Shown piece after piece: positions 62,681 through 64,000 of a DNA stretch of 64,000 nt (within the stretch, counting starts at the first letter, position 1; each line of letters begins with the position of its first letter). A program made the translations under genes and the position numbers. This DNA is from an uncultured Lentisphaerota bacterium. Its GTDB lineage: Bacteria > Verrucomicrobiota > Kiritimatiellia > CAIQIC01. The notes below the pieces were generated by a model that did no database searches, was not told where the DNA came from, and saw nothing but the letters and a program-made list of their open reading frames with translations. Where the stretch lies: positions 62,001 through 126,000 of the forward strand of contig CAITZM010000117.1 in assembly GCA_903896925.1 (NCBI GenBank), read 5' to 3'.

Positions 62681-64000
62681 ATGAAACACACTCTTCCACT
62701 TGTCATCATCATGCTGCTGGCGCCGTTGGCCTCGCTCCGCGCCGCCGGGAAAGCCACGTCAGAAGTGGTGCCTCCCATGCCCGTGTGGCAGCGAACCACG
62801 GGCAAGCTGGAAGCGATGGTGGCCCCGTACAAGGGGAGGAATGTCATCTTCGTCAACGGCCGGCCGATGGCGCCGCAGATGTATTCCGGCACCGAGCACA
62901 GCCGTGAAACGTGGGCCGGCCAGCCGCGCAAGAGCCTCGAGGAGTTCACCGCGTTGGGCTATGAGATCTTCCAGACCGACCTGTGGCTGAAGTACTCCCT
63001 GCGGCCGGACGGCACGTTCGACATGGAGGGCGTTCGCCGCCAGCTCGCCGGCATCCTGGAGGTCAATCCGCAGGCCAAGCTTGTCGTGCGCATCAACGTG
63101 TCCGCGCCCAAGTGGTGGCTGGAGCAAAATCCCAACGAAACGTGCAAGGTGACCGCGAAGATCGAGACGCCCAAGCAGGATGTCTTCGGCGGCAACCGCG
63201 CCGAGAGCCTGGCCTCCGGGGAATACGCGGCGTTTGCCGGCAAGTATTTGAAGCAGTTCGTGGCGGAACTGGAGCAGACCCCGGAGGGCGACCGCGTGAT
63301 CGGCTTTCACATCGGCGGTGGCGTTTACGGGGAGTGGCACTACTACGGGATCTACAACGAGCCCGATGCGTCGGAGCCGATGCGCCGGCAGTTCATCGCC
63401 TTCGCCCGACGCAAGCATGGTGCCCTGGACCGGATCAACGCCGCGTGGCACACGTCGTTCCCCGCGCTCGACAAGCTGGTGGTCCCCTCCTTCGAGCGTC
63501 GCTACGAGGTGAGTGACGGCGACTTTCGCGATGCGCAGCGCGACCGCTACGTCATTGATTACTATGAGTGCCAGCAGGCCACCGTCGGCGCCCTGGTGAA
63601 TGGCCTGGCGAAGAGCGTGAAGGAAACCTGGTCGCGCCCCACCATCGTCGGCCTGTTCTATGGCTACTTCTACGGCGGTTGGACGGTGGGCGCGCAGTCG
63701 AGCCAATGCGATATTCAGACCCTGTTCCGCAGCCCCTATGTCGATTACTTCTCGGGGCCTTATGCTTCACGCGACATGAACGGCTCGGGCATCCCGCGGA
63801 GCCTGGTGAAGAGTGTTGCGCTCAACGGCAAGGTCTGGCTCACCGAGCATGATGGCGGCACGCACCTCGGGAACATCAGCAACAGCCAGTTCCCCTCCGT
63901 GCCGAAGGATGCAGCCCAGTCCCTGGCCCGGATGCGCCGCAACTTCATGTATGGCCTGACCGACGGCGCCGGGCAATGGTGGTATGACTTCGGCCCCAAA
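62681..64000 (+). CDS. Secreted GH42-like (clan GH-A) glycoside hydrolase, 3' end outside window
   Basis: The first 440 residues are visible and the frame is open to the window end. Signal peptide MKHTLPLVIIMLLAPLASLRA. A TIM-barrel follows with FVNGRPMAPQMYSG, GYEIFQTDLWLKYSLRPDG, and IGFHIGGGVYGEWHYYG, where Glu218 is the likely acid/base. A HGALDRINAAWHTSFP segment is typical of GH42 galactosidases, and VWLTEHDGG places the likely nucleophile at Glu389. It is probably a beta-galactosidase-like or related exo-enzyme acting with the GH95 and sulfatase upstream. Confidence 0.85.
   Translation, partial: MKHTLPLVIIMLLAPLASLRAAGKATSEVVPPMPVWQRTTGKLEAMVAPYKGRNVIFVNGRPMAPQMYSGTEHSRETWAGQPRKSLEEFTALGYEIFQTDLWLKYSLRPDGTFDMEGVRRQLAGILEVNPQAKLVVRINVSAPKWWLEQNPNETCKVTAKIETPKQDVFGGNRAESLASGEYAAFAGKYLKQFVAELEQTPEGDRVIGFHIGGGVYGEWHYYGIYNEPDASEPMRRQFIAFARRKHGALDRINAAWHTSFPALDKLVVPSFERRYEVSDGDFRDAQRDRYVIDYYECQQATVGALVNGLAKSVKETWSRPTIVGLFYGYFYGGWTVGAQSSQCDIQTLFRSPYVDYFSGPYASRDMNGSGIPRSLVKSVALNGKVWLTEHDGGTHLGNISNSQFPSVPKDAAQSLARMRRNFMYGLTDGAGQWWYDFGPK

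Overview
The window is about 64 kb of GC-rich bacterial DNA. It most likely comes from the PVC superphylum, on the Verrucomicrobiota / Kiritimatiellota / Lentisphaerota side. The best marker is a 50-residue 'small basic protein' (39689-39841) of a family I know only from PVC bacteria. A PEP-CTERM surface giant, autotransporter-type beta-strand repeats, Tat-exported sulfatase and Rieske proteins, and a fucosidase/sulfatase polysaccharide-degradation region fit the same picture. The organism looks Gram-negative (TolC and MacAB-type export, osmoregulated periplasmic glucan genes opgG and opgH) and fermentative or anaerobic (NAD-linked [FeFe] hydrogenase under a Rex repressor).

Layout. 1-2258: ftsH (3' end cut by the window edge) and a lipoprotein gene, minus strand. 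2358-5402: minus-strand operon rex, DRTGG protein, CBS-HATPase, second DRTGG protein, PHP phosphoesterase. 5603-10587: divergent operon hndA, HATPase, hndB, hndC, hndD, a multimeric NAD(P)-linked [FeFe] hydrogenase. Two Rex-type operators lie between the two operons. 11026-26154: one 5042-residue PEP-CTERM protein. 26807-33479: a small lipoprotein and a 1935-residue secreted protein with PA14 domains, a heparinase II/III-like lyase region and beta-strand repeats. 33700-38242: opgH, an MgtE-like transporter, a phage-type orphan and a hypothetical gene. 38491-41294: phosphofructokinase, the PVC small basic protein, S-adenosylhomocysteinase. 41569-46051: MacB-, MacA- and TolC-like export genes, minus strand. 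46170-48364: opgG and a membrane-anchored partner. 48468-51390: a PrcB-like secreted protein, an aldo/keto reductase, and two tandem Tat-Rieske proteins. 51522-53840: two peptide-type ABC permeases. 53970-64000: GH95 fucosidase, HGSNAT-like transmembrane acyltransferase, sulfatase, beta-propeller phosphoesterase, and the start of a GH42-like glycosidase.

How the parts may work together. Rex senses NADH/NAD+, and its two sites can couple expression of the hydrogenase to that of the DRTGG/CBS/PHP set, whose role is unknown. The right third looks like sulfated, fucosylated glycan breakdown. Beside it the region carries several families of short dispersed repeats: arrays with exact 7-bp periodicity in genes and gaps, TTCCAA-N3-TTGGAA palindromes just upstream of the glycan genes, a 129-bp element with 18-bp inverted ends, and a 24-bp in-frame repeat inside a permease gene. 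I found no rRNA, tRNA, CRISPR array, transposase, exosortase or hydrogenase maturase gene.
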